Of a DNA stretch of 64,000 nt, positions 17,113 through 25,529 are shown in pieces. The notes under the pieces are model-generated. The model was not told the origin of the DNA. It worked only from the letters and a program-made list of their open reading frames with translations, and did not search any database. Numbering within the stretch: the stretch's first letter is position 1; each line of letters starts with the position of its first letter. The stretch comes from an uncultured Campylobacter sp. (GTDB taxonomy: Bacteria; Campylobacterota; Campylobacteria; Campylobacterales; Campylobacteraceae), in contig NZ_CALLWC010000011.1 in NCBI RefSeq assembly GCF_938015785.1, positions 36,060 to 100,059 of the forward strand, written 5' to 3'. The position numbers and the translations under genes are program-made.

Positions 17113-18426
17113 ATGGATTATTCAAGCTTAGCCCGCAAATACGGCACCCCTTTATACGTTTATGATTTTAACGAGATACAAAAGAATTTCATAGCGCTCA
17201 AAGAAGTCTTCACAGCGCGCAAGTCGCTCGTTTGCTTCGCGATTAAAGCCAATTCTAACCTTAGCGTTTTGAAGTTTTTGTCAGATCTAGGCAGCGGCTT
17301 TGACTGCGTCAGCATCGGCGAGCTGCGCCGCGCTCTGTATATCGGCGCGAAGAGCTATAAGATCATATTCTCTGGCGTCGGCAAGCAAGACAGCGAGCTC
17401 GAGTTTGCGCTTCAATCGGACATTTTACTGATAAATTTAGAAAGCGAAGCCGAGATGCTGCGCCTGGAGCGAATCGCGCAAAATCTAAATAAGCCTGCTC
17501 GCATCAGCATCCGCGTAAATCCGAATGTCGATGCTAAGACCCATCCCTACATCTCCACGGGGCTAAATGAGAATAAATTCGGCGTTAGCATCGAGACTGC
17601 CCGCAAGATGTATATCTACGCCAAAAAGAGCAAATTTTTAAATCCCGTCGGTATCCACTTTCACATCGGCAGCCAGCTCACGGACATCTCTCCGATCTGC
17701 GACGCCGCAAAGATCGTAAGCGATCTGCTGCGCGAACTGCGAGCCCTTGAGATTGATATAAAATTTTTCGACGTGGGTGGCGGCATCGGCATCCGCTACG
17801 AGGATGAAAAACAGATCGTGCTCTACGACTACGCGCAAGGAATTTTAAAGAGCCTAAGCGGTCTAGATGTCACGATCGTGTGCGAGCCGGGGCGCTTCAT
17901 CACGGGAGCTGCGGGGGTATTTCTTACCCGCGTGCTTTACGAAAAACAAAACTGCGGCAAGCGCTTCGTCATCGTTGACGGCGCGATGAACGATCTCATA
18001 CGCCCGAGCCTCTACGGCGCGCACCACGCCATCGAGATCGTTAGCGCTTCGGAGAGTATAAATTTAGACGAACCTGGCGTGAGCGAAGTAAATTTAGGCG
18101 GCAGGAGCTCGGATCAAACAAGCGGCTCGTGTGCGGATGAAAAAATTTTAGGCGGCGCAAATTTAGCCGAAGCTGGCCTCTGCGATGTCGTGGGCCCGAT
18201 ATGCGAAAGCGGCGATTTTTTGGCCAAAGGCGTTAGCCTGCCTAGCCTACAAAGCGGCGATCTGCTCGCGATCAAAAGCGCCGGCGCCTACGGGTTTTCG
18301 ATGTCGAGCAACTACAACACCCGCTGCCGCGCCGCCGAGATCGCGGTTTACGACGGACAGGACCGCCTGATTAGAAAGCGCGAGAGCTTTGATGAGCTAA
18401 TCGCGCTCGAAAAGGATCTCGTATGA
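17113..18426 (+). CDS. lysA: Diaminopimelate decarboxylase with an internal insertion
   Basis: PLP enzyme (alanine racemase fold) for the last step of lysine synthesis. KANSNLSVL near residue 42 holds the PLP lysine (VCFAIKANSN), HFHIGSQLTD and DVGGGIGI bind cofactor, and CEPGRFITG follows. The C-terminal active-site motif is VVGPICESGDF. Between YGAHHAIEIV and that motif, residues about 312-355 are an extra Gly/Ser/Asn-rich stretch with repeated AAATTTAG words in the DNA (18060-18170); the family normally has only a few residues here. The total is 437 residues against about 400 usual. Confidence 0.94.
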   Translation: MDYSSLARKYGTPLYVYDFNEIQKNFIALKEVFTARKSLVCFAIKANSNLSVLKFLSDLGSGFDCVSIGELRRALYIGAKSYKIIFSGVGKQDSELEFALQSDILLINLESEAEMLRLERIAQNLNKPARISIRVNPNVDAKTHPYISTGLNENKFGVSIETARKMYIYAKKSKFLNPVGIHFHIGSQLTDISPICDAAKIVSDLLRELRALEIDIKFFDVGGGIGIRYEDEKQIVLYDYAQGILKSLSGLDVTIVCEPGRFITGAAGVFLTRVLYEKQNCGKRFVIVDGAMNDLIRPSLYGAHHAIEIVSASESINLDEPGVSEVNLGGRSSDQTSGSCADEKILGGANLAEAGLCDVVGPICESGDFLAKGVSLPSLQSGDLLAIKSAGAYGFSMSSNYNTRCRAAEIAVYDGQDRLIRKRESFDELIALEKDLV

Positions 18427-18857
18427 TCCGCGCGGCTAGCCGTCTAAAACAGGGTGCGGTTTTAAATTTCAAATCCGAGTGCGCAGCGGTTTTAAATTTT
18501 AACGCAGTAGCAAGCACAGCCCTAAATTTTAAACGCACCGCCGATTTAAATTCCGAGCCTGAATGCGCCCCCGCTTCAAATTTCAAATCCGAACAAAATG
18601 CGCCTGTAAATTTTACGGCAAAACGAAGCCCCGTTTTAAATTTTAACCGAGCCCCTTTAAATTTCAGATCCCGCTGCGACGAATTTTATCGCGCCTTCTT
18701 AGCGCGCGGAAGTTGCGGCGCGGCTATCCTAAGCGATGAAATTTTAAGTTCGCACAGCAAGAATTTCAAAGCGTGCGGCAAAAGAGGCGGCGTGAAATTT
18801 TTAAAATCGAAATTTAGGGGCGAGCAAAAGGAGGGTTGTGATGCAAAACATCAATGA
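18423..18857 (+). CDS. Doubtful repeat-encoded reading frame between lysA and pheA
   Basis: 144 codons starting at an ATG that overlaps the lysA stop and running 17 bases into pheA. The product is low-complexity: LNFK, LNFN and SNFKSE units recur, all created by AAATTTTAAA and AAATTTCAAATCCGA repeats in the DNA. There is no fold signature, and I see no ribosome site of its own. It may be a translated repeat block, or a decayed gene swamped by repeats. Treat it as open. Confidence 0.3.
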   Translation: MIRAASRLKQGAVLNFKSECAAVLNFNAVASTALNFKRTADLNSEPECAPASNFKSEQNAPVNFTAKRSPVLNFNRAPLNFRSRCDEFYRAFLARGSCGAAILSDEILSSHSKNFKACGKRGGVKFLKSKFRGEQKEGCDAKHQ

Positions 18858-19917
18858 TCTGCGCGTTTGTATCGACAGGCTGGATGATGAAATTTTGCGC
18901 CTTATCGACGAGCGCATGGGGTTCGTCAAGAAGATCGGCGAGCTGAAGCAGACCGCGGGCAGCGCGATCTACCGCCCGGAGCGCGAGCGCTCGATCATCA
19001 GCAGGCTGGACGGCGGGAAGGCGCGGAATTTAAGCAAAGAGGCGATCGAGGCGATATTTTTTGAAATTTTCTCGGTTTCGCGAAATTTAGAAAAGCCGCA
19101 GATAGTCGCGTTTTTAGGGCCTTTCGGCACCTATTCGCACCAAGCCGCCAAGAGCCGTTTCGGCGCGGTAAGCTCCTATCTGCCGCTTTCAAACATCGAG
19201 GCGGTCTTTAAGGAGCTTGATAGCGGCGAGGCTAAATACGGCGTCGTGCCGATCGAAAATAACACCGAAGGCGCAGTGGGCGCGACGCTTGATTGCTTGC
19301 GAAAATACGAGGGCGTCAAAATCGTCGCCGAAATTTATATGGATATCCACCACTGCTTTGCGAGCCACTGCGACGACGTAAGCGCAGTAGAACAGATATT
19401 TTCGCATCCGCAAGGATACAATCAGTGCCTTAAATTTCTAGACGATCACGGCCTTAGCGGCATTAAATTTACCGCGACCAAATCTACCGCGCTTGCAGCG
19501 CAGATGGCAGCTGCCACGCCGCACTCCGCCGCGATCTGCTCCAAGATCGCCGCCGATCTTTACGGCGTGCCGATGATGTTTCAAAAGATCGAGGACAACT
19601 CCGCCAATCGCACACGCTTTTTCGTACTGAGCGACTTTAAAAACCAAAAGAGCGACCGCAACAAAACGAGCATCTTAGCCAAAACCGACGACCGCCCGGG
19701 CGGGCTCGTGGACTTTTTGCAGATGTTTCGCAACGAGGGTATAAATTTAACTAAATTAGAAAGCCGCCCTATTAAGCTTAGGGATTTTAAATGCGTATTT
19801 TATGTCGATTTTGAGGGGCACATCGACGACGAACGCGTGGCGCGCGTGCTGCAAAACGCGCAGAAAAACGGCCACGAAATTACCTGGCTGGGAAGTTACA
19901 TAAATGGAGGGGAGTGA
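18841..19917 (+). CDS. pheA: Bifunctional chorismate mutase/prephenate dehydratase
   Basis: Chorismate to prephenate to phenylpyruvate. The N-terminal mutase (about 1-85) has LRVCIDRLDDEILRLIDER. The dehydratase (about 95-275) has FLGPFGTYSHQAA, the PIENNTEGAVGATLD motif and a Thr in TKSTALAA. A C-terminal ACT domain has the GGLVDFLQMF and LTKLESRPIK sequences that bind phenylalanine for feedback. AAGGAGGG at 18828-18835 favours ATG 18841 over the adjacent GTG. Confidence 0.96.
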   Translation: MQNINDLRVCIDRLDDEILRLIDERMGFVKKIGELKQTAGSAIYRPERERSIISRLDGGKARNLSKEAIEAIFFEIFSVSRNLEKPQIVAFLGPFGTYSHQAAKSRFGAVSSYLPLSNIEAVFKELDSGEAKYGVVPIENNTEGAVGATLDCLRKYEGVKIVAEIYMDIHHCFASHCDDVSAVEQIFSHPQGYNQCLKFLDDHGLSGIKFTATKSTALAAQMAAATPHSAAICSKIAADLYGVPMMFQKIEDNSANRTRFFVLSDFKNQKSDRNKTSILAKTDDRPGGLVDFLQMFRNEGINLTKLESRPIKLRDFKCVFYVDFEGHIDDERVARVLQNAQKNGHEITWLGSYINGGE

Positions 19918-21026
19918 TGAAATTTAACGAATTTGTAGAAAATCTAAGCAATTACGAAGCAGGCAAGCCGATCGAGCTTGTGGTGCGGGAGTTTGGTATC
20001 CGCAAGCAGGACGTGCTAAAGCTTGCCAGCAACGAAAACCCCTTCGGCACGAGCAAGGCGGTGCAGGAGGCGATCGCGCAAAACGCCGCCTACGCGCATC
20101 TTTACCCCGACGATTCGATGTATGAGCTAAAGGGCGCGCTCGCCTTAAAATTCGGCGTAGAGCCGCAAAATATCATCATCGGCGCGGGCAGCGATCAAAT
20201 TATCGAGTTTGCGCTGCACGCCAAGCTTAATTCGCGACGCGCGATACTGCAAGCGGGCGTTACCTTTGCGATGTACGGCATCTACGCAAGCCACTGCGAG
20301 GCTAAAGTTTACAAAACGAACGCGCAGGAGCACGATCTGGCTGAGCTTTTAAAAATTTATAACGCGCACAGGGATGAAATTTCGGTCATCTTTTTGTGCG
20401 TGCCGAACAACCCGCTAGGCGAGTGCTTGGATGCGGAGGCTGTGTATGAGTTCACAGACAGCGTGGATGAGAATACGCTTTTGGTGATCGATGCCGCATA
20501 CAACGAATTTGCGGCGTTTAAAGATGAGCGCAAGAGGCTTGATCCTAAGCTTTTAATTGGGAATTTTAAAAACGTGCTCTATCTAGGTACCTTCTCAAAG
20601 GTCTACGGCCTAGGCGGTATGCGCGTAGGCTACGGCATCGCGCCGCGCGTAATCATAAGCGCGCTTTATAAGCTGCGACCGCCCTTTAACATCACGACGC
20701 TTAGCCTCGCAGCGGCGATTGCGGCGCTAAAAGACGAGGCTTTCGTGCAAAAGAGCCTGCAAAACAACGCCGCACAGATGAGCCGCTTCGAGGATTTTGC
20801 GCGCGAGCGAAATTTGGAATTTATCCCTAGCTACGCAAATTTCATTACGTTCAAACTTAGCCTGCCGCTAGATAGTAGCGAGCTTTGCGAGCAGCTTCTG
20901 CGCCGCGGCGTCATCATTAGAAATTTAAAAAGCTACGGGCTAAACGCCGTGCGCATCACGATCGGCACGCCTGAGCAAAACGATCGCGTCTTGGGCGCTT
21001 TGGGAGAGATTTTGAGTGGATATTAA
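19917..21026 (+). CDS. hisC: Histidinol-phosphate aminotransferase
   Basis: PLP aminotransferase of histidine synthesis, 369 residues. Motifs LASNENPFGTS, GAGSDQIIEFAL, FLCVPNNPLGE and GTFSKVYGLGGMRVGYG with the PLP lysine. GGAGG at 19906-19910 points to ATG 19917, which shares one base with the pheA stop. Such enzymes can also act on aromatic amino acids, and the pheA neighbour fits that. Confidence 0.93.
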   Translation: MKFNEFVENLSNYEAGKPIELVVREFGIRKQDVLKLASNENPFGTSKAVQEAIAQNAAYAHLYPDDSMYELKGALALKFGVEPQNIIIGAGSDQIIEFALHAKLNSRRAILQAGVTFAMYGIYASHCEAKVYKTNAQEHDLAELLKIYNAHRDEISVIFLCVPNNPLGECLDAEAVYEFTDSVDENTLLVIDAAYNEFAAFKDERKRLDPKLLIGNFKNVLYLGTFSKVYGLGGMRVGYGIAPRVIISALYKLRPPFNITTLSLAAAIAALKDEAFVQKSLQNNAAQMSRFEDFARERNLEFIPSYANFITFKLSLPLDSSELCEQLLRRGVIIRNLKSYGLNAVRITIGTPEQNDRVLGALGEILSGY

Positions 21027-22848
21027 AAATAAAAGCCTAGAGGAGCTACGGGAGCTTTGCACGCAGATCAGGGCGCGCATAATCGAAGTCGTGAGCAAAA
21101 ACGGCGGCCATCTAAGCTCAAACATGGGCGCGGTCGAGCTCATTGTGGCGATGCACTACGTATTCGACGCCGCGAGCGATCCGTTTATCTTCGACGTAAG
21201 CCACCAAAGCTACGCGCACAAGCTTTTGACGGATCGCTGGGAGGAGTTCGGCTCGCTTAGGCAGTTCGGCGGTATCAGTGGCTACACGAAGCCTAGCGAG
21301 AGCAAATTTGACTACTTCGTGGCGGGGCACGCCTCGACGTCGATCTCTTTGGCCGTGGGCGCGGCAAAGGCTATCAAGCTCAAAGGCGAGGATAGAATCC
21401 CCGTGGTCTTAATCGGCGACGGCTCGATGAGCGGCGGCATGACCTATGAGGCGATGAACGAGCTCGGCGATCTGCGGCTGCCCTGCATCATCATCCTAAA
21501 CGACAACAAAATGAGTATCAGCAAGCCCATCGGCGCCTTTAGCAAATACCTAAGCCAAGCGATGGCGGGCGAGACCTATCAAAAATTTAAATCCCACGTA
21601 AGAGAGCTGCTCTCCCACGCTCCGCAGAGCGCGACATATATGGCAAAGCGCTTTGAAAATTCCTTAAAGCTCATTATACCTGGGATGTATTTTGAGGAGC
21701 TCGGGCTCGAATACATAGGCCCGGTAGACGGCCACGACCTAGCCGATCTCATATCGGCGCTAAAGACGGCAAAAAGCGCGCGCAAGCCCGTCGTCGTACA
21801 CGCTCAAACGATCAAAGGCAAGGGTTACGACAAGGCCGAGGGCTATTTGGAGAGCTGGCACGGCGTAGGGCCTTTCGACATTCAAAGCGGAGAATTTAAG
21901 AAAAAATCCGCCGCCAAAAGCGCCACGCAAATTTACGCCGAGGCGCTTTTAAGCTTAGCCGCCAAGCATGAAAACGTCGTGGGCGTGACCGCTGCGATGC
22001 CAAGCGGTACCGGCATGGATAAGCTGATCGAGAAATTTCCCCATCGCTTCTGGGATGTCGCGATCGCCGAGCCTCACGCGCTAAGCTCGATGGCTGCGAT
22101 GGCGCGCGAGGGTTTTAAGCCGTACGTTACGATATATTCGACCTTCATGCAGCGCGCATTCGATCAGATCGTCCATGACGCGGCGATTATGAACTTAAAT
22201 TTAGTCCTTGCGATGGATCGCGCGGGCATCGTGGGCGAGGACGGCGAGACGCACGAGGGAGTCTTTGACGTGAGCTTCTTGAACGCGATCCCAAACGTCA
22301 GCATGTGCGCGCCGCGTGACGAGACGAGCTTTAAACAAATCATCGAGTACTCCTACGCGCACAAAGGGGTTTTGGCGATACGCTATCCGCGCGGAAGCTT
22401 TATCTTGGACTGCGACGAGACCGGCGCGCCTGCGGTAGAGCTTGCAAAATCGGTGTTTTTAAAGCGCAGCGACAGTGCGCACGTAGCTCTCATCGGCTAC
22501 GGAAACGGCGCGGGCAGAGCGTATAAAACGGCTGAAGCGCTAGAGGGACAGATGGAGGTGGACGTCGTGGATTTAGTCTTTGTAAAGCCTTTGGACGCCG
22601 AGTTTTTGCGAAGCCTAGCTCGCAAAGATAAAATTTGGTACATCTTTAGCGACAATGCCAAAAAGGGCGGCGTCGGTGAAATTTTAAGCGCATTTTTGCA
22701 AGAAAATGAAATTTCGGACGTAAAGATCGTGAGCTTCGAATTTGCTGATATCTTTTTACCGCACGGCAAGACCATCGACGTGGAGCGCAGCTTGGGCTTG
22801 GATATCCAAACTCTAACCGAGCGAATATTAAGTGATAAAAAGTATTAG
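21016..22848 (+). CDS. dxs: 1-Deoxy-D-xylulose-5-phosphate synthase
   Basis: Thiamine-dependent first step of the MEP isoprenoid pathway, 610 residues. GDGSMSGGMTYEAMNELG with the downstream NDNKMSIS is the ThDP motif, preceded by DVSHQSYAHKLLTDR. The transketolase pyrimidine domain (about 300-460) has DRAGIVGEDGETHEGVFD. The start is GTG at 21016, overlapping hisC by 11 bases. Confidence 0.96.
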   Translation: MDIKNKSLEELRELCTQIRARIIEVVSKNGGHLSSNMGAVELIVAMHYVFDAASDPFIFDVSHQSYAHKLLTDRWEEFGSLRQFGGISGYTKPSESKFDYFVAGHASTSISLAVGAAKAIKLKGEDRIPVVLIGDGSMSGGMTYEAMNELGDLRLPCIIILNDNKMSISKPIGAFSKYLSQAMAGETYQKFKSHVRELLSHAPQSATYMAKRFENSLKLIIPGMYFEELGLEYIGPVDGHDLADLISALKTAKSARKPVVVHAQTIKGKGYDKAEGYLESWHGVGPFDIQSGEFKKKSAAKSATQIYAEALLSLAAKHENVVGVTAAMPSGTGMDKLIEKFPHRFWDVAIAEPHALSSMAAMAREGFKPYVTIYSTFMQRAFDQIVHDAAIMNLNLVLAMDRAGIVGEDGETHEGVFDVSFLNAIPNVSMCAPRDETSFKQIIEYSYAHKGVLAIRYPRGSFILDCDETGAPAVELAKSVFLKRSDSAHVALIGYGNGAGRAYKTAEALEGQMEVDVVDLVFVKPLDAEFLRSLARKDKIWYIFSDNAKKGGVGEILSAFLQENEISDVKIVSFEFADIFLPHGKTIDVERSLGLDIQTLTERILSDKKY

Positions 22849-22857
22849 TTAATATCA

Positions 22858-22888
22858 ACTTTGTTTAAAGTAAAATTTGATAATATCA
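22858..22888 (+). promoter_or_regulatory. Two inverted repeats in the perR promoter
   Basis: ACTTT-GTTT-AAAGT (22858-22871) and the perfect TGATA-A-TATCA (22878-22888) lie side by side upstream of perR. The second looks like a Fur/PerR half-site pair and overlaps a possible -10 (TAATAT). Autoregulation by PerR is plausible. The first could also end the dxs transcript. Confidence 0.45.
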
Positions 22889-22913
22889 CTTTAAAATTTT
22901 TTGAAGGACAAAA

Positions 22914-23324
22914 ATGAGCCACGTAGAACTACTCAAAACTTGCGGTTTGAAAGCAACTCCGCAAAGATTGTGCATCCTGAAGGTGCTCGATCGCCACGAA
23001 CATCCAAGCATAGATGACCTATACGAGGGGATCAAAGAGGACTATCCATCCATTTCGCTGGCGACGGTTTATAAAAATTTAAACACCCTGCTCGACGAAG
23101 GGGTCGTAGTCGAGGTCAATGCGCCGAATAAAAAGAGTCGCTACGACATCTATCAGATGCCGCACATCCACGTCGTATGCGAAAAATGCGGCAACGTCAC
23201 GGATCTTTTCATGGATGATGCCTTTAATAAGGACGTTTTGAAAAACATCGAGCGCAAAGCTGGCAATTTCATCCGCAAGCTAAATATCACCGCTACGGTC
23301 GAAGACTGCGAAAAGTGTAGATAG
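22914..23324 (+). CDS. perR: Fur-family peroxide regulator PerR
   Basis: Metal-dependent repressor, 136 residues. The winged helix is at about 10-80 with LKATPQRLCILKVL and PSISLATVYKNLNTL, as in Campylobacter PerR. HIHVVCEKCG (His84, His86, Cys89, Cys92) and DCEKCR (Cys132, Cys135) form the structural zinc site. It follows dxs, where C. jejuni also has perR. PerR is preferred over Fur because of synteny and the ATPQRLC sequence. Confidence 0.87.
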   Translation: MSHVELLKTCGLKATPQRLCILKVLDRHEHPSIDDLYEGIKEDYPSISLATVYKNLNTLLDEGVVVEVNAPNKKSRYDIYQMPHIHVVCEKCGNVTDLFMDDAFNKDVLKNIERKAGNFIRKLNITATVEDCEKCR

Positions 23325-23372
23325 TTTAAAGAATTTTCTGCTATTATTACCCACTTTATTTTTGGAGCGGGT

Positions 23373-24791
23373 ATGCAAACTAAGCGTAAATTTTTATTGA
23401 GCGACGATTCGATTCTGCGGACGCTAGAGCGTGCGGGGCTGAAATGTCGCAAGGTAAAGATCGCTTGGTTTTATACTTCGTTCTATCCCGAAATTTATTA
23501 CATCCGCCAAAACGACGAATGCTCTTTGCACCATAAAAAAGAGGATCTCGACAGACAAACTCTAAATTTTAAAATTTCAAAAGATGATTTCAAAGAGGCT
23601 TTAAAAAGCAAGATCGCCCGCGTCGTGCAAAAAAACCGCTACGGCTTTGCCAGCGACGAAGCGGAGTTTTGGCTAGAGTTTTACGGAGGCGAGCTAAGCA
23701 CGCTCGTGATTTTACGAGCGAAATTTCAAAGCGAGGCGGCAAGCGCAAATTTTGATTTTGCAAAAACCTTCGGTAGCAGCGATTTTTACGAGATTACCGA
23801 CGATTATCGCTACAAAAGCCGCTATCTGGCGCGCTACGGCATCCCGCCGCGCTCGCTTGATTTCGCGCACGCACGCAACGTTTTTAAAAAATTTAGCCGA
23901 GTTAAATTTTTCGCGCCGCCCTATGCGGACAGCGTTAAGCTCGCGCGCTTGGCGCTTGAGCTAGCGTGGATGAGGGCGTGCGGCGCAAAGAGCGAATATC
24001 AAAAAAGCCTAGCCCCCGAAGCGCTTCACGAGCTGCGCGTGCAGATCCGCAAATTTAGAGCCGTTTTGAAGCTATCCTCGCCGCTTTTCGAAGCTGAAAA
24101 AAAGGATGAAATTTTAAAACTGCTCGCAAAATTTATGAGCCGCACCAATCAGCTGCGAGACCTTCATGTTTTTGCAGAGTTTTTAAAGGCCGACGACGCG
24201 CCTGCGAGCTTTTTGCAGCAGCTAAATCTTATCGCAAAGCGCTCGGAGGATAAAATTTTAGAATTTCTCTCTAGCGCGGAATTTACAGACTTAAACGGCG
24301 CCATTAGCGGATTTTTAAACGGCGCAGACGGCATCTACGCGCGCAGCGAATATGAAAAAATTTCAAAAAAGTTCGCCTCCGCCCGCCTTTGTAAGCTAAT
24401 CAAAAGCTTGCGCGCAGAGCTAAAAAATTTAAAGCAAGGCTCACCGCTGCAAGCATTTCACGATGCGCGCATAGGGCTAAAGAGGCTACGATACGCGCTT
24501 GAAATTTTTGCAAGAAGCTTTGATGAAGGCTGCGTTAGGGGGCTGTTTAAGCGCGCTAAGGCCGCCTGCGAGGATTTCGGCGCGCTGCAAGATATCAGCG
24601 TGTGGCAAAATTTCATCGCGATCTATCAAAAAGCAAGCGATAAAAGCGGCGTCGCGTTTGCGTATCTGCTGGCTCTGGACGCCCGCCTAAACGATCGCCG
24701 CACCGAGCTGGAGGAAAAAATTTTAAATGAAAAAGAGGCTCTTTTGCGCGCGCTGAAAAGATCGCTGCGCAAAATCAAAGCATACGAATAA
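23373..24791 (+). CDS. CYTH-like/CHAD domain protein
   Basis: 472 residues. The N-terminal half (about 1-165) is beta-rich with YRYKSRYLARYGI and resembles a degenerate CYTH tunnel domain, without the usual opening ExExK. The C-terminal CHAD domain has two helical repeats starting LHELRVQIRKFRAVLKL (near 220) and FHDARIGLKRLRYALEIF (near 365). CHAD domains bind polyphosphate. A TATTAT at 23342-23347 is a likely -10. No polyphosphate kinase is nearby. Confidence 0.78.
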   Translation: MQTKRKFLLSDDSILRTLERAGLKCRKVKIAWFYTSFYPEIYYIRQNDECSLHHKKEDLDRQTLNFKISKDDFKEALKSKIARVVQKNRYGFASDEAEFWLEFYGGELSTLVILRAKFQSEAASANFDFAKTFGSSDFYEITDDYRYKSRYLARYGIPPRSLDFAHARNVFKKFSRVKFFAPPYADSVKLARLALELAWMRACGAKSEYQKSLAPEALHELRVQIRKFRAVLKLSSPLFEAEKKDEILKLLAKFMSRTNQLRDLHVFAEFLKADDAPASFLQQLNLIAKRSEDKILEFLSSAEFTDLNGAISGFLNGADGIYARSEYEKISKKFASARLCKLIKSLRAELKNLKQGSPLQAFHDARIGLKRLRYALEIFARSFDEGCVRGLFKRAKAACEDFGALQDISVWQNFIAIYQKASDKSGVAFAYLLALDARLNDRRTELEEKILNEKEALLRALKRSLRKIKAYE

Positions 24792-24800
24792 GGAATACCC

Positions 24801-25529
24801 GTGCAAAAACAGGAAAAAATCATAAAGATGTTCGATGAGATCGCGCCTACCTACGATCTAGCAAACCGCGCCATCAGCTTCGGCGTGGACGTTTCGTGGC
24901 GCAAAAAAGCGGTCGAGCTGACGCTTGAAAAGCTTAAAGGAAAGCTCGTGAGTATCGCCGACGTCGCGTGCGGTACGGGCGATATGATAAGCTCATGGCG
25001 CGACGGCGCGACGCAGCACGGCGTGCAGATCGAGCGGATCGTGGGGATCGATCCTAGCGAAGGGATGCTTGAGGTAGCTAGACAAAAATTTCCTAGCTGC
25101 GAGTTTATCAAAGCAACCGCGAGCGCCACGACGCTAGATGACGCGAGCGTGGATATTTTAAGCATCAGCTACGGCATAAGAAACGTCGTAGAGCTGGACG
25201 CGGCGCTTGCGGAGTTTAATCGGATCATCAGACCGGGCGGCTCGCTCGTGGTTTTGGAATTTACTAAAGCCGCAAGCGGTGGGCTCGCGTTTAAAATCAG
25301 AGATTTTTACGTGAGTAAAATTTTACCCAAAATCGGCGCTTTCATCTCGAAAAACAAAGAAGCTTACGAATATCTGCCAAACTCCATCGGTAGCTTCCTA
25401 GATGCCGCGAGCTTTAGCGAAAAGCTCAAAAACGCAGGCTTTGAGCTGCGCGTGCAAAAGGGCTTCAGCTTCGACGTCAGCACGCTTTTCATCGCGGAGA
25501 AAATCGCGCGGAAGAGCGACGATGATTAG
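24801..25529 (+). CDS. ubiE: Menaquinone/ubiquinone methyltransferase UbiE (MenG)
   Basis: SAM-dependent C-methyltransferase of quinone synthesis, 242 residues. Motifs FDEIAPTYDLANRAISFGVD and ADVACGTGDM, with ISYGIRNVVELDAAL and VLEFTKAASG typical of UbiE/MenG. The GTG start at 24801 follows AAGGAATA. In Campylobacter the substrate should be a menaquinone precursor. The last eight bases overlap xseA. Confidence 0.93.
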   Translation: MQKQEKIIKMFDEIAPTYDLANRAISFGVDVSWRKKAVELTLEKLKGKLVSIADVACGTGDMISSWRDGATQHGVQIERIVGIDPSEGMLEVARQKFPSCEFIKATASATTLDDASVDILSISYGIRNVVELDAALAEFNRIIRPGGSLVVLEFTKAASGGLAFKIRDFYVSKILPKIGAFISKNKEAYEYLPNSIGSFLDAASFSEKLKNAGFELRVQKGFSFDVSTLFIAEKIARKSDDD

